From Planctomicrobium piriforme (GTDB lineage Bacteria; Planctomycetota; Planctomycetia; Planctomycetales; Planctomycetaceae), in NCBI RefSeq assembly GCF_900113665.1, contig NZ_FOQD01000004.1:124001-188000 (forward strand): 64,000 nucleotides of DNA, given 5' to 3'. Below, in pieces: positions 18,125 through 27,812 of this stretch. The notes under the pieces were generated by a model. The model was given only the letters and a program-made list of their open reading frames with translations, was not told the DNA's origin and made no database searches. The stretch's first letter is position 1. Each line of letters begins with the position of its first letter. A program made the translations under genes and the position numbers.

Positions 18125-18910
18125 ATGAACTCCGGGCCGCTCGATGGGATTCCGCTGTGGGGCTTTTTTCTGCTGTCCGTCGCCGCCGGGATGCTGGCGG
18201 TCGAAGTGGGTTATCGCTTCGGAAAGCGGAGACATGCGAGGTCACTGGATGAAAAAGAGGCCTCTGTTTCGGCAATGGTCGGTTCAATGCTCGGACTGCT
18301 GGCATTGATGCTGGGCTTCTCGTTCAGCATGGCCGCGGCGCGATTTGACGCTCGTCGACAATCCGTATTGAATGAAGCGAATGCGATCGGTACGACATAT
18401 TTGCGGACCCAGCTTTTACCTGAGCCGCAGCGGTCCGAGTCTGCCGAACTGATCCGGCGGTATACCAGGATTCGAGTCGAATACATTCCCGCCAGGCGAA
18501 TTGATGAGCTGTTTGCCGAATCGAGCGTGATTCACAACGAACTCTGGTCTCGGGCCGTCGCCGTTGCAGAAAAAGATCCCCACTCAATGGTCATCGGGCT
18601 GTATCTGCAGTCGCTCAACGAGATGATCGATCTCAATCAGCAGAGGATCTTTGTCAGTCTGCAAAGCCGGATTCCCCTGACGATCTGGCTGACCCTATTC
18701 GGGCTGACGCTGCTGGGACTGATGTCGATCGGCTACCAGTCGGGAGTCTCCGGTACGCGTCGTTCACCGGAGATGCCGCTGCTGACGGTGGCTTTCGCCG
18801 TGGTCCTCTATCTGATTGTGGATCTCGACCGACTCCATGAAGGGCTGTTGCGGGTGAGCCAGCAATCGACGATCGACGTACTCAAGACCATGAAAAATGA
18901 ATCGCATTAA
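18125..18910 (+). CDS. DUF4239 (bestrophin-like) membrane protein
   Basis: A 261-residue protein with four likely membrane helices: around residues 8-27, 50-70 (SMLGLLALMLGFSFSMAAARFD), 180-205 and 217-240. The second helix followed by ARFDARRQSVLNEANAIGTTYLR is the signature of the DUF4239/bestrophin-like family. The ATG at 18125 is preceded by GAGG eight bases upstream, better than the in-frame TTG at 18107. It is 26 bp upstream of another membrane-protein gene and probably co-transcribed with it. Chloride-channel activity is known only for distant bestrophins and should not be assumed. The 240 bp upstream show no gene. Confidence 0.8.
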   Translation: MNSGPLDGIPLWGFFLLSVAAGMLAVEVGYRFGKRRHARSLDEKEASVSAMVGSMLGLLALMLGFSFSMAAARFDARRQSVLNEANAIGTTYLRTQLLPEPQRSESAELIRRYTRIRVEYIPARRIDELFAESSVIHNELWSRAVAVAEKDPHSMVIGLYLQSLNEMIDLNQQRIFVSLQSRIPLTIWLTLFGLTLLGLMSIGYQSGVSGTRRSPEMPLLTVAFAVVLYLIVDLDRLHEGLLRVSQQSTIDVLKTMKNESH

Positions 18911-18935
18911 ACATTGTTAGTCGCCTGAGACTCTG

Positions 18936-19655
18936 ATGAACATGCCGTCTGAAGAATCGCGACAGCCCCCCGCCGCACCGCGCGGGATTGCCCTGAGCGG
19001 TATTCTCTTTTCCATTCTATTTACAAGCAGCCTGGTGTTGCTGCGGCTGGCAGTTCCGGCTGATCCGACAGATTCAGGGGCGTGGCTCGCCAGTCCCCGG
19101 TTTCGGCAGCTGGTCGGCATTTCACTGAATCTGGTTCCATTCGCGGGGATCGCATTTCTGTGGTTCATGGGCGTCTTGAGAAATCTGGTCGGGCCGCTTG
19201 AAGATCGTTTTTTTGCAACCGTCTTTCTCGGCAGCGGGTTCCTGTTCGTTGCGATGCTCTTCGCGGCGGCGGGGATTGCGCGCAGCCTGCTCGACTCCTT
19301 TTCCACCGCACTGCCGGGGCACAGCGAAACCTATCGATTCGGCCGGGAAGCCGCCTATGTGCTGATGAACACATTTGGAATGCGGATGGCCGCGGTCTTC
19401 ATGTTCGTCACGTCGACGATCTGCCTGCGGACAGGCGTCCTGTCACGGCCCGTCTCACAGACCGGCTTTGCCTGCGGGGTTCTGCTGTTGCTGGGGATTA
19501 CCGTTGTTCCCTGGGTTGGACTGATCTTTCCGCTGTGGGTGTTGCTGGTTTCGATCTCGATGCTGTTGACACCCCCTGTGCAAAGATGCACTCTGAATGG
19601 AGAGAGAACAGAGTTCTCAAATTCGCCTCCGTCCATTCAGGACCAGCCCCGCTGA
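18936..19655 (+). CDS. Polytopic membrane protein, unknown
   Basis: A 239-residue integral membrane protein with about six hydrophobic helices (for example GILFSILFTSSLVLLRLAV, LVPFAGIAFLWFMGVLRNLV, FVAMLFAAAGIARSLL and MAAVFMFVTSTICLRTG). The N-terminus is short and cytosolic-looking (MNMPSEESRQPPAAPRG) and the C-terminal tail is hydrophilic. Its tail overlaps the in-frame leader of the next gene if that gene used an early start. I do not recognise a defined family beyond generic membrane proteins of this type. It likely forms a unit with the DUF4239 gene 26 bp upstream. Confidence 0.65.
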   Translation: MNMPSEESRQPPAAPRGIALSGILFSILFTSSLVLLRLAVPADPTDSGAWLASPRFRQLVGISLNLVPFAGIAFLWFMGVLRNLVGPLEDRFFATVFLGSGFLFVAMLFAAAGIARSLLDSFSTALPGHSETYRFGREAAYVLMNTFGMRMAAVFMFVTSTICLRTGVLSRPVSQTGFACGVLLLLGITVVPWVGLIFPLWVLLVSISMLLTPPVQRCTLNGERTEFSNSPPSIQDQPR

Positions 19656-19662
19656 GAATGAA

Positions 19663-21117
19663 ATGACGTCCTCCATGAAGGGGGGCGCGCTCGCCATGGC
19701 CAAAAATCGCAAATCATCATCGAACGGTTCGCTGCTGGAAACGAGTCCGTCTCTGCAAACCCATCCGACGCGAGAGGAACTGTATGCACAGGGAAAGAGC
19801 CTGCGGGATCTCTGTCCTCGCCACAGTCACGCCGTCTGGAAACCTGCGGAGAACCGTGTCGATCCCTTACACCTGGTGCTGGCCTCCAACGAAGATCGGA
19901 TTACGCAGCTCATCCCGATTCGCCACGGGCGAATGATGCAGTCGCCGTTCGCATTCTATCGCGGAGCGGCGCTCAACATGGCGGCCGACCTGGCAACCAC
20001 GCCCGCCAGCGGCATCCGCGTTCAGGCATGCGGCGATTGCCATCTCATGAACTTCGGCGCGTATGCCACGCCGGAGCGTCGCCTGGTATTCGATATCAAC
20101 GATCTGGATGAAACGCTGCCGGCCCCCTGGGAATGGGATGTGAAGCGGCTCGCCGCCAGCATCGTCCTCGCCTGCCGCAATAACGGCTTCAGCGACGAGA
20201 ACACCCGCGACGCGGTCTTGACGTGCGTGCGGTCGTACCGTGAGCGGATGCGGGAATACAGCGAGATGCCTGTCATGGACGTCTGGTACGACAGCATCGA
20301 CATGGACGACCTTGCAAAGACCATCGAAGACGAGGAAGCGAGCCGGCGCTTCCAGATGCGGCTCGCCAAAGCCCGTGAGCGGAGCGTCCTCGAAGACGAT
20401 TTTCCCGACCTCGTCCACACCGGCGGGCTGGTTCCAACGATCAAGGAGAACCCGCCCCTCATTTTCCACTGGCGCGAAAAAGGGCACGAAGAACACCTGG
20501 AGAACGTGAGAGCTGCATTCGCCGGTTATCGGGCGACCATCCAGGAAGAACGTCGACTGCTGCTCGACCGCTTCAAGCTGACGGATGTGGCCGTGAAGGT
20601 CGTGGGCGTCGGCAGCGTGGGGACGTACTGCGGCATCCTGTTGTTGATGGCGCGCGAAAACGATCCTCTCTTCCTGCAGTTCAAGCAGGCCCGACGTTCG
20701 GTGCTGGAGCCCTATGTCGGCAAAAGCCTGCATCAGAATCAGGGTGAGCGGATCGTGCATGGCTACCGGATGATGCAGTCGGCGAGCGACCTGTTCCTGG
20801 GCTGGACGGAAGGCAAGCAGGGACGCCATTACTACGTCCGCCAACTCAAAGACATGAAGATCAAGCCGCTCGTCGAGATCTTCACGCCCGGCGTGATGCG
20901 GCAATACGCCGAAATCTGCGGCTGGACCCTGGCCCACGCCCACGCCCGATCCAGCCAGCCGCTGCTGATCAGCGGATATCTTGGCAAGAGCGACAAGTTC
21001 GACGAAGCCGTCGCCGACTTCGCAAACGCCTACGCCGACCAGAGCGAACAGGACTACGCAACGCTGCGGAAAGCCGTGAAGTCGGGGAAGCTGGAAGTGT
21101 TTGTGGAAGAGCCGTAG
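19663..21117 (+). CDS. DUF2252 family protein
   Basis: A 484-residue cytoplasmic protein of the DUF2252 family. Diagnostic segments are FYRGAALNMAADLA, ACGDCHLMNFGAYATPE, FDINDLDETLPAPWEWDVKR and GVGSVGTYCGILLLMA. The fold is related to kinase/APH-like proteins (the 'HLMNFG' and 'DINDLDET' motifs mimic HxxN and D of APH), but activity has not been shown. I place the start at ATG 19663; the alternative at 19696 (MAKNRK) has a G-rich tract a little too far upstream. It follows the previous gene by only 8 bp, so it may be the last gene of that transcript. A strong hairpin terminator follows at 21157. Confidence 0.88.
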   Translation: MTSSMKGGALAMAKNRKSSSNGSLLETSPSLQTHPTREELYAQGKSLRDLCPRHSHAVWKPAENRVDPLHLVLASNEDRITQLIPIRHGRMMQSPFAFYRGAALNMAADLATTPASGIRVQACGDCHLMNFGAYATPERRLVFDINDLDETLPAPWEWDVKRLAASIVLACRNNGFSDENTRDAVLTCVRSYRERMREYSEMPVMDVWYDSIDMDDLAKTIEDEEASRRFQMRLAKARERSVLEDDFPDLVHTGGLVPTIKENPPLIFHWREKGHEEHLENVRAAFAGYRATIQEERRLLLDRFKLTDVAVKVVGVGSVGTYCGILLLMARENDPLFLQFKQARRSVLEPYVGKSLHQNQGERIVHGYRMMQSASDLFLGWTEGKQGRHYYVRQLKDMKIKPLVEIFTPGVMRQYAEICGWTLAHAHARSSQPLLISGYLGKSDKFDEAVADFANAYADQSEQDYATLRKAVKSGKLEVFVEEP

Positions 21118-21156
21118 CCGTTGCGACGCCCTGATCGGTAAGCGAATTCAGGGAAA

Positions 21157-21193
21157 TAAAGCCGCTTTACCTAACTAAGGTAAAGCGGCTTTA
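21157..21193. terminator. Bidirectional hairpin terminator
   Basis: A perfect 16-bp inverted repeat (21157-21172 and 21178-21193) with a 5-nt loop lies between the convergent DUF2252 and 21322-21774 genes. An A-rich left and T-rich right flank allow termination in both directions. Confidence 0.85.
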
Positions 21194-21321
21194 CTTTAGG
21201 TTTTTCGTTGACGTAAGTCTCACTCAGGAAAAGAAATACAAGAAAAATGGAGGCGTTCTCATTTCTTTTGCCGACGTTGTCTTGAGTCTCTATCAGCGAC
21301 AAACCGAAGATTTGCGGGCGG

Positions 21322-21774
21322 TTACGGAGACGCTCCCGGCTCATCGTCCGGCTTGTCGAAGGTCTTTTTGTCGTACCACCGTATGTGTGAAAAGCGGGGA
21401 TCTGCCGTAAATGCGGCGTGGAGAATCTCGCAGTACCGTCGCAAGGCATTCTCGTGCTCAAGCCGCGCGTCCCGGGAACCAAACAGGCGGTTCCAAATGC
21501 TCAAATCAGAATCATTGGTGATGAGCCATTGTCGAGGTGGCGTCGCATCCAGGTCGTCGACTAGTCCTACCAGCGTATCGACAGTGATTCCATCGATCCC
21601 TGCAAAGATGTTCCACGCCCACCCTTCAGGTTCGTCGGGACCATGCGCTCTAATGCCAGCGCCTTTCAGGAGTGTTGCGACGAAATTCGCAAGCTCCTTG
21701 CCAGGCGGCTCATCGTCCCGGCTGATATCGACTGGAAAGTGAGCCACGAATCCGACGTAAGTTCTCAGCGCCAT
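21322..21774 (-). CDS. Orphan soluble protein, unknown
   Basis: A 150-residue acidic protein without signal peptide or membrane segment, starting MALRTYVGFVAHFPVD (ATG 21774; a GTG four codons upstream is also possible). It has the look of small single-domain orphan proteins: RQWLITNDSDLSIWNRLFG in the middle and RRYCEILHAAFTADPRF near the end. I do not recognise a family. It is the first of three minus-strand orphan genes that lie together between DUF2252 and yeaH and have no counterparts that I can name. Confidence 0.55.
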   Translation of the reverse strand: MALRTYVGFVAHFPVDISRDDEPPGKELANFVATLLKGAGIRAHGPDEPEGWAWNIFAGIDGITVDTLVGLVDDLDATPPRQWLITNDSDLSIWNRLFGSRDARLEHENALRRYCEILHAAFTADPRFSHIRWYDKKTFDKPDDEPGASP

Positions 21775-21845
21775 CGATAACCGCACATTCTTGAACGTGA
21801 CTCAGCGTATCTCTCAGCCGATGTTGTGCTCTATTCTCAGAGATG

Positions 21846-22304
21846 TCACTTGGTCGGTTCCATGTCTCGATTCAGACCAGCTTTTTTTAACCAGGCCGGA
21901 ACGGTCTCAGAGAGTCGACGTGCAGCGAAGGGCGTATCCACTGTCACCTCGCTCCAGAACCTCTTGTATTCCTCGTCTTGTTCCATCTGTGCGCGACGGA
22001 GCGCGTACCAGGAGACCTCGTCGGATTTGCAATAGTAAACGGTATTGCTGCAGTTTTTATGGATGTAACAAAATCGATCATCTCTTCCCAGATAGCGATT
22101 ATCGTCCCCCAGTCCCGAGGGTCGACCTTTCAAAAGATAAGGAAAGACATCAGGGGGAGAGACTTCTACGAACGTCACGCCGTCTGCGGTTGGGGGCGGC
22201 GGCGCAGCGGGTGTTGATTCATCGCCCGACAATGGCTGAATGACTGCGGTCATCGCAACGAGCGCCAACAGGAACAGCAGGCGGTTTTTCCAACGAAATG
22301 CCAT
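21846..22304 (-). CDS. Secreted tandem paralogue A, unknown
   Basis: A 152-residue protein with an N-terminal signal peptide (MAFRWKNRLLFLLALVAMTAVIQPLSG) and a short proline-rich linker, then a compact domain: GVTFVEVSPPD, FPYLLKGR, NRYLGRD and TVYYC. The same order of motifs occurs in the gene at 22367-22894, so the two are tandem duplicates. The Shine-Dalgarno GGAG precedes the ATG at 22304. The family is unknown to me. Two conserved cysteines near YIHKNC and YYC may form a disulfide after export. Confidence 0.65.
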   Translation of the reverse strand: MAFRWKNRLLFLLALVAMTAVIQPLSGDESTPAAPPPPTADGVTFVEVSPPDVFPYLLKGRPSGLGDDNRYLGRDDRFCYIHKNCSNTVYYCKSDEVSWYALRRAQMEQDEEYKRFWSEVTVDTPFAARRLSETVPAWLKKAGLNRDMEPTK

Positions 22305-22366
22305 CTTCTGCTCCGTTCAAGCTGGCCGCACCAAGATCTCGTAGATGTCCCGCTCACTATCCCGCC

Positions 22367-22894
22367 TTATCGTCGTTCTCGCTCGGGCCCAGATTCTTGC
22401 ACTTGTGATTGCCCCATCGGCGATAGCTCAACTCTACGAGTGAATACGGGCTCCAAAAAAGTGTCGAGGCCTGCTTTTTTCGCCCAAGCCGGAACGCTCT
22501 TGGATGGTCGATAGGCACGAAGCGGAATATCCAATGTCGCCGTTTCTTTCAAAAATCGTTCGGTTTCCGATTCCTGTTCATCCTGCGCGATGCGAAGCGA
22601 GTCCAATCCAACTTTGTTGCATCTGCAATAGTAAACAGTGTCGCTGAAGCTCTTTTGGATGTAATAAAACCTTTCATCTCTTCCCAGATAACGATTGTTG
22701 AAGGGGCAATATCGCCCCTTCAAGAGGTACGGGAAAATATCCGGCGGAGAGACCTCCACGAAAGTGACGCCCTCTGCCATCGGGGGCGAGAGTGCATCCG
22801 GTGCTGATTCACTGCCCGATGAAATACCGAATGTTGCGATTACCACCACGAACATTAACAAGACCGGCGGTCGATATTTCGGGCGAAAGCTCAT
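22367..22894 (-). CDS. Secreted tandem paralogue B, unknown
   Basis: A 175-residue paralogue of the adjacent gene, beginning MSFRPKYRPPVLLMFVVVIA at ATG 22894 (GGAG six bases upstream; the upstream in-frame start at 22933 is not needed). It repeats the motif order GVTFVEVSPPD, FPYLLKGR, NRYLGRD, TVYYC and KSVPAWAKKAGL, but carries about 20 extra residues at the C-terminus (RRVELSPMGQSQ...). Leader spacing is the same in both genes, so the duplication includes the ribosome-binding site. Exported; role unknown. Confidence 0.65.
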   Translation of the reverse strand: MSFRPKYRPPVLLMFVVVIATFGISSGSESAPDALSPPMAEGVTFVEVSPPDIFPYLLKGRYCPFNNRYLGRDERFYYIQKSFSDTVYYCRCNKVGLDSLRIAQDEQESETERFLKETATLDIPLRAYRPSKSVPAWAKKAGLDTFLEPVFTRRVELSPMGQSQVQESGPERERR

Positions 22895-22945
22895 TTGGTG
22901 CTCCATGCATGCCGGACAGACCTCAATGACCAACGCACGGCCAGC

Positions 22946-24052
<1,107 letters not shown>

Positions 24053-24170
24053 TGTGTACTCCATCCTGGATTCGCCACACTTCAGCGCCAGCGAATTGTA
24101 CCCCCACAGCCGGGCCGAGGTCATCATCATTTTGAAAACCGGCATACGTGACTGCAGAAACTGAATTCAA

Positions 24171-24225
24171 ACTCCCCTCGCCCCTGTACTCGGGGGAGAG
24201 GGGCCGTGGGTGAGGGGGCGAGTTG
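24171..24225. repeat. GC-rich dispersed repeat, copy 1
   Basis: ACTCCCCTCGCCCC and a mirror-like AGGGGGCGAG flank a GGGGGAGAGGGGCC core. A closely similar copy stands at 58170-58220. It lies in the 360-bp divergent space between yeaH and the MDR gene, in which I see no gene. Confidence 0.7.
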
Positions 24226-24412
24226 TTTTCAACACCACGATTTCAGGACTTGCTCCACTCTCAGCGGCACATTTGAAGACGCTTTTTGCAAAATGGCATC
24301 CGATCTGCTGATCCTGCCCGGCAGAACCGATCCTCGATCTGATCGATTGACGGGGGTCGGATTGAGACGAAAATGATCTCCCATCGCCCTCTGATGAGAC
24401 CTCTTCAGGAAG

Positions 24413-25432
24413 ATGCCCTTGAGCTCGCAAACGATTCAGGCCGCCGTCTGTACGCGGCACGGCGCCCCCGCCGACGTGATGACGGTGGAGCAACGGCCAA
24501 TGCCCGTACCAGGGCCGGGCCAGGTGCTGGTGAGAATGCTGGCCGCGCCGATCAACCCTTCCGATGTGCTGTTCATCAAGGGAAACTACGGCATTGGCCC
24601 CCAACCGCCGACCGTCCCCGGGTTTGAAGGCGTGGGGATTGTCGAAAGCGGCGGCGGCTTCCTGGGCTGGCTGCGACGCGGCAATCGCGTGGCGGTCCTT
24701 TCCCCGGACGGCGGCACCTGGGGAGGCTACTGCGTGACCAAAGCGCAAACGGTCATACCCCTGCCGCCCAGCCTGACCGACGAACAAGGCGCCTCGTTCT
24801 TCATCAATCCGGCCACCGCACTGATGCTGACTCAATGGGTCTTTCCAGTGCCGATGGGGAACTGGATCATCCAGTCAGCAGCCGCTTCGTCATTGGGAAG
24901 GATGGTCATCCGTCTGGGTCAGCATTTCAAATTCCGCACGATCAACGTCGTTCGGCGGCAGGAACACGTCGACGAACTCAAAGCACTTGGGGCCGATGCC
25001 GTGATCGTCGCGGATGAACAGACCCCGATTGAAGAATTCAACGTACAGGTCGACCACATCACGATGTGTGCCCGACCGAAGTTTGCGATCGACCCCGTCG
25101 GCGGCAAGACCGGGGAACTGTTGTTTAACGCCCTCGGCAGCGGGGGACGAATGCGGGTCTTCGCCTCGCTCTCGGAACAGCCGATCCCTGTGCATCCGCG
25201 AAAAATGATTGTCAAAAACCTGGGAATCGAGAGCTTCTGGCTCGGCCGTTCGATGGAAGCACTGTCGCTTCCGCAGAAGATCAAGTTCGTCCGCCAATTG
25301 AGCGAGCTGCACACGAAGGGCGTGTTTCAGGTGGAAGACTTCAAGACGTTCCCGCTGTCGGAGACGGTCACAGCGCTGGAAGTCGCCTCTTCAGCAACCG
25401 GCGGAACAAAAGTGATCCTCACCACAAAATAA
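24413..25432 (+). CDS. MDR-family reductase, enoyl-reductase (MECR) type
   Basis: A 339-residue zinc-independent medium-chain dehydrogenase/reductase. Residues NPSDVLFIKGNYG and PTVPGFEGVGIVESGG match the MECR/quinone-reductase N-terminus, and the nucleotide-binding segment is WIIQSAAASSLGRMVIRL, where the usual GxGxxG is replaced by a more open AAASSLG, as in mitochondrial 2-enoyl-thioester reductases. It therefore probably reduces an enoyl thioester or quinone with NADPH. The ATG at 24413 has AGGA a few bases upstream. It is monocistronic; the OleA-like gene is 2.4 kb away and may share a fatty-acid theme, but that is conjecture. Confidence 0.85.
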   Translation: MPLSSQTIQAAVCTRHGAPADVMTVEQRPMPVPGPGQVLVRMLAAPINPSDVLFIKGNYGIGPQPPTVPGFEGVGIVESGGGFLGWLRRGNRVAVLSPDGGTWGGYCVTKAQTVIPLPPSLTDEQGASFFINPATALMLTQWVFPVPMGNWIIQSAAASSLGRMVIRLGQHFKFRTINVVRRQEHVDELKALGADAVIVADEQTPIEEFNVQVDHITMCARPKFAIDPVGGKTGELLFNALGSGGRMRVFASLSEQPIPVHPRKMIVKNLGIESFWLGRSMEALSLPQKIKFVRQLSELHTKGVFQVEDFKTFPLSETVTALEVASSATGGTKVILTTK

Positions 25433-25475
25433 GTGGGGCGAAGGCCTCTCGCACCATATTTTACGGGGGAATTCG

Positions 25476-25499
25476 TTTCGAATTTCGTGCTTCGAATTT
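25476..25499 (-). repeat. 24-bp shared intergenic motif, copy in minus orientation
   Basis: This 24-bp AT-rich palindromic-looking motif occurs exactly, in the opposite orientation, at 43581-43604 next to the hopene cyclase stop codon. It lies between the MDR and BON genes. Confidence 0.7.
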
Positions 25500-25506
25500 C
25501 GAATTT

Positions 25507-25893
25507 TCAAGACGCAATTTTCTCTGTCCGGTTCTTGACGACCAGTTGATTGATCACCCGACAGACCCCTGCGGCCGAGCCCGCGACCCGTTCGAACTGC
25601 GGCTTCGGCTTGCCGTTGGTGACGTTGACGACGCCAGTCAGACAGACGCCGTCCTGAAAGCGGTGAATCTGCAATGAGCAGAATTCGACGTCAGGCAAAC
25701 TGAACAGCGCCCTTTGTACTGCTCGTTCCACTTCATGAGCAGCACTGGGGACATCGCCGCAGACTCCGCTGGTGGCGAAGCCGGGCACCGGTCCATCGGG
25801 CATGCACTCTGATTCCATCGCTGCGAACTGCTGAAGAGCCATCGTCATCCCTTTCGAGTACTCAGCACTCTTCCCAAATTTTGGGGCCTTCAT
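25507..25893 (-). CDS. BON-domain protein
   Basis: A 128-residue protein. The region ALFSLPDVEFCSLQIHRFQDGVCLTGVV, continuing to GSAAGVCRVINQLVVKNR, has the alternation of a BON domain (strand, helix, strand), a module that binds phospholipids or attaches to membranes and secretion pores. There is no signal peptide, so it is probably cytoplasmic or peripheral. The start is uncertain: ATG 25893 or, with an AGGG upstream, ATG 25842. It is monocistronic; the following 300 bp are intergenic before floA on the other strand. Confidence 0.7.
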   Translation of the reverse strand: MKAPKFGKSAEYSKGMTMALQQFAAMESECMPDGPVPGFATSGVCGDVPSAAHEVERAVQRALFSLPDVEFCSLQIHRFQDGVCLTGVVNVTNGKPKPQFERVAGSAAGVCRVINQLVVKNRTEKIAS

Positions 25894-26196
25894 GGCGAGT
25901 GCGACGCTTAGAAACAGCCGAGACCGGATTGAGCGAGGGCAAAGCAGCAGGCGATTCCATCCGACCTCCGCCTCAGCTTATCAATCCATCAAAGTTCACC
26001 AACATGTTTTTAGCGAGCTTGCAGAGAATTCATCAAAAATGACCAATTCGTCAATCTGAATTCCTCGCCTGTGACGTTTCCCGAACCCCTGCTTGAAATT
26101 GCATTTCGGGTCAGGAGGTTTACAATACTTGGGCAAGATTGTGTCAAGAGGACTTTCTGCTCGGAGGGCCAGTTGGGAAACGGACTACAGACCCGC

Positions 26197-27153
26197 ATGT
26201 TTTTACTTGCAGCTCAACTGGAGCCCTACCACGTCGCCATCGCGATCCTCGTCTTCTTCCTCGTCGTCATCGGCTTGATCTTCGTTTTTCTCTTCGGGAA
26301 ATACTTCAATTTATGGCTGCGGGCGTTCGTCACCCGGGCTCGAATCGGTCCGCTGCACCTGATCGGGATGTCGCTGCAGAAGGTGAACCCGAACATGATC
26401 GTCGATGCCAAGATCAGCGCCGTTCAGGCGGGCATCACCGATATTCCCACGCTGGCTCTCTCCGCACATTATCTGGCGGGCGGCAACGTCACCCGAGTCA
26501 TTCGGGCGTTGATTGCCGCGCACCGGGCGCGCATTGAACTCGACTGGGATACGGCGGCGGCCATCGACCTGGCCGGTCGCGACGTGCTGGAAGCCGTTCG
26601 GACCAGCGTCGACCCCAAGGTGATCGACTGTCCAGATGGCCGCAACGGTCGCACGACGCTCGATGGTGTCGCCAAGGACGGGATTCAGCTCAAGGCCAAA
26701 GCCCGTGTGACGGTGCGAACCAACCTCAGCCAGTTGATTGGCGGAGCGACGGAAGATACCGTTATCGCCCGAGTGGGGGAGGGGATCGTTTCGGCAATCG
26801 GGTCGTCGCCGACGCACAAGCATGTGCTGGCAAATCCGACATTGATTGCACAAGCGGTACTCAAGAAGAGCCTGGATTCACAAACTGCGTACGAAATTGT
26901 TTCGATCGACATCGCGGATATCGATGTCGGCGACAACATCGGCGCCAGGCTGCAGGCTGATCAGGCGGAAGCAGATATGCGGGTTGCACGGGCCAGAGCC
27001 GAACAACGGCGGGCCGAAGCAGTCGCCACGGAACAGGAAATGCAAGCTCTGACTCAAGAAAACCGCGCGAAGGTGGTTTTGGCCGAGGCGGAGATCCCCA
27101 AAGCCATGGCAGACGCGTTCCAATCTGGCACGCTTCGCGCCCTGCAAAACTAA
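26197..27153 (+). CDS. floA: Flotillin-like protein FloA
   Basis: A 318-residue membrane-attached flotillin of the FloA/YqfA type, which organises functional membrane microdomains. Residues 10-32 form a membrane hairpin (HVAIAILVFFLVVIGLIFVFLFG), followed by the PHB-like domain (ISAVQAGITDIPTLALSAH, LIAAHRARIELDWDTAAAIDLAG) and an A/E/R-rich coiled coil at the C-terminus. The ATG at 26197 opens the membrane segment; the in-frame leader from 26071 has no support. Length is typical for FloA. It is single, with a 300-bp upstream spacer in which I see no gene. Confidence 0.9.
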   Translation: MFLLAAQLEPYHVAIAILVFFLVVIGLIFVFLFGKYFNLWLRAFVTRARIGPLHLIGMSLQKVNPNMIVDAKISAVQAGITDIPTLALSAHYLAGGNVTRVIRALIAAHRARIELDWDTAAAIDLAGRDVLEAVRTSVDPKVIDCPDGRNGRTTLDGVAKDGIQLKAKARVTVRTNLSQLIGGATEDTVIARVGEGIVSAIGSSPTHKHVLANPTLIAQAVLKKSLDSQTAYEIVSIDIADIDVGDNIGARLQADQAEADMRVARARAEQRRAEAVATEQEMQALTQENRAKVVLAEAEIPKAMADAFQSGTLRALQN

Positions 27154-27386
27154 ATTTAGTGAGGTTGGTGACTCCAGCGGCAGATTCTGCTGGATATTTG
27201 GGTCGCAACTCGGCAAGAATGTACAGGAAAGCCGGACGCCAACTCGGTACGATTTAATGGAGACCACCCGTCGTCCAAACTGTGGACGGACAACGGGACC
27301 GACTTAACGGAAATGCCCGCGCCAGCATCCAGGGATGACTTGTTGCCAAAACTGGGGCAGTTCCGCGAAATGGAAGACTTTTGAAC

Positions 27387-27593
27387 ATGGCAGAACTCAG
27401 TATTCAATTGACCAAAAAACAACAGGAACTTCTGCTGCGAGGCTTGCGCTTCGTCCGGAGTTCCGTGGCCCTTGATACGCGCGACTACAGCGAACAGGTC
27501 GGCGAACAACGGACTTCTCAATACGCTGACATTGCGGCCATGGAGTCGCTGGTGAGCGGTGCGAAGATCGTTGAAACCGCCGCTGCCGTCTGA
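27387..27593 (+). CDS. Small 68-residue protein, unknown
   Basis: Begins MAELSIQLTKKQQELLLRGLRF and continues with a charged helical middle (DTRDYSEQVGEQRTSQYAD) and a hydrophobic C-terminus. ATG 27387 is chosen over the TTG at 27381. It contains no motif I recognise, but the composition is regular and coding-like. A strong terminator follows at 27724, about 130 bp past the stop. Small soluble helical protein; no function can be given. Confidence 0.45.
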   Translation: MAELSIQLTKKQQELLLRGLRFVRSSVALDTRDYSEQVGEQRTSQYADIAAMESLVSGAKIVETAAAV

Positions 27594-27723
27594 GCTGCGT
27601 CCGGTCGCAGGGCCGTTGCGGCGTGTTCCTCAACAGCGAGTCTTCGCTGCAGGGGAGTGCCGTTGCGACGACTGATGACGGCGACCGCCCAGGCGACCAC
27701 GTTGATGATGAAATTCGAACGAC

Positions 27724-27757
27724 GCCTGTCCCGTTTCTGACGGCGACAGGCCTTTTC
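27724..27757 (+). terminator. Rho-independent terminator
   Basis: GCCTGTC/GACAGGC stem with an inner CCGT/ACGG extension and a following CTTTTCATTT. It ends the transcript of the small gene 130 bp upstream and insulates the OleA-like gene that starts 60 bp later. Confidence 0.8.
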
Positions 27758-27812
27758 ATTTCCGGGGGGCCGCTTGGCCTGCCGCTCGCGCCCCAGAATG
27801 CGATGAGGACAG

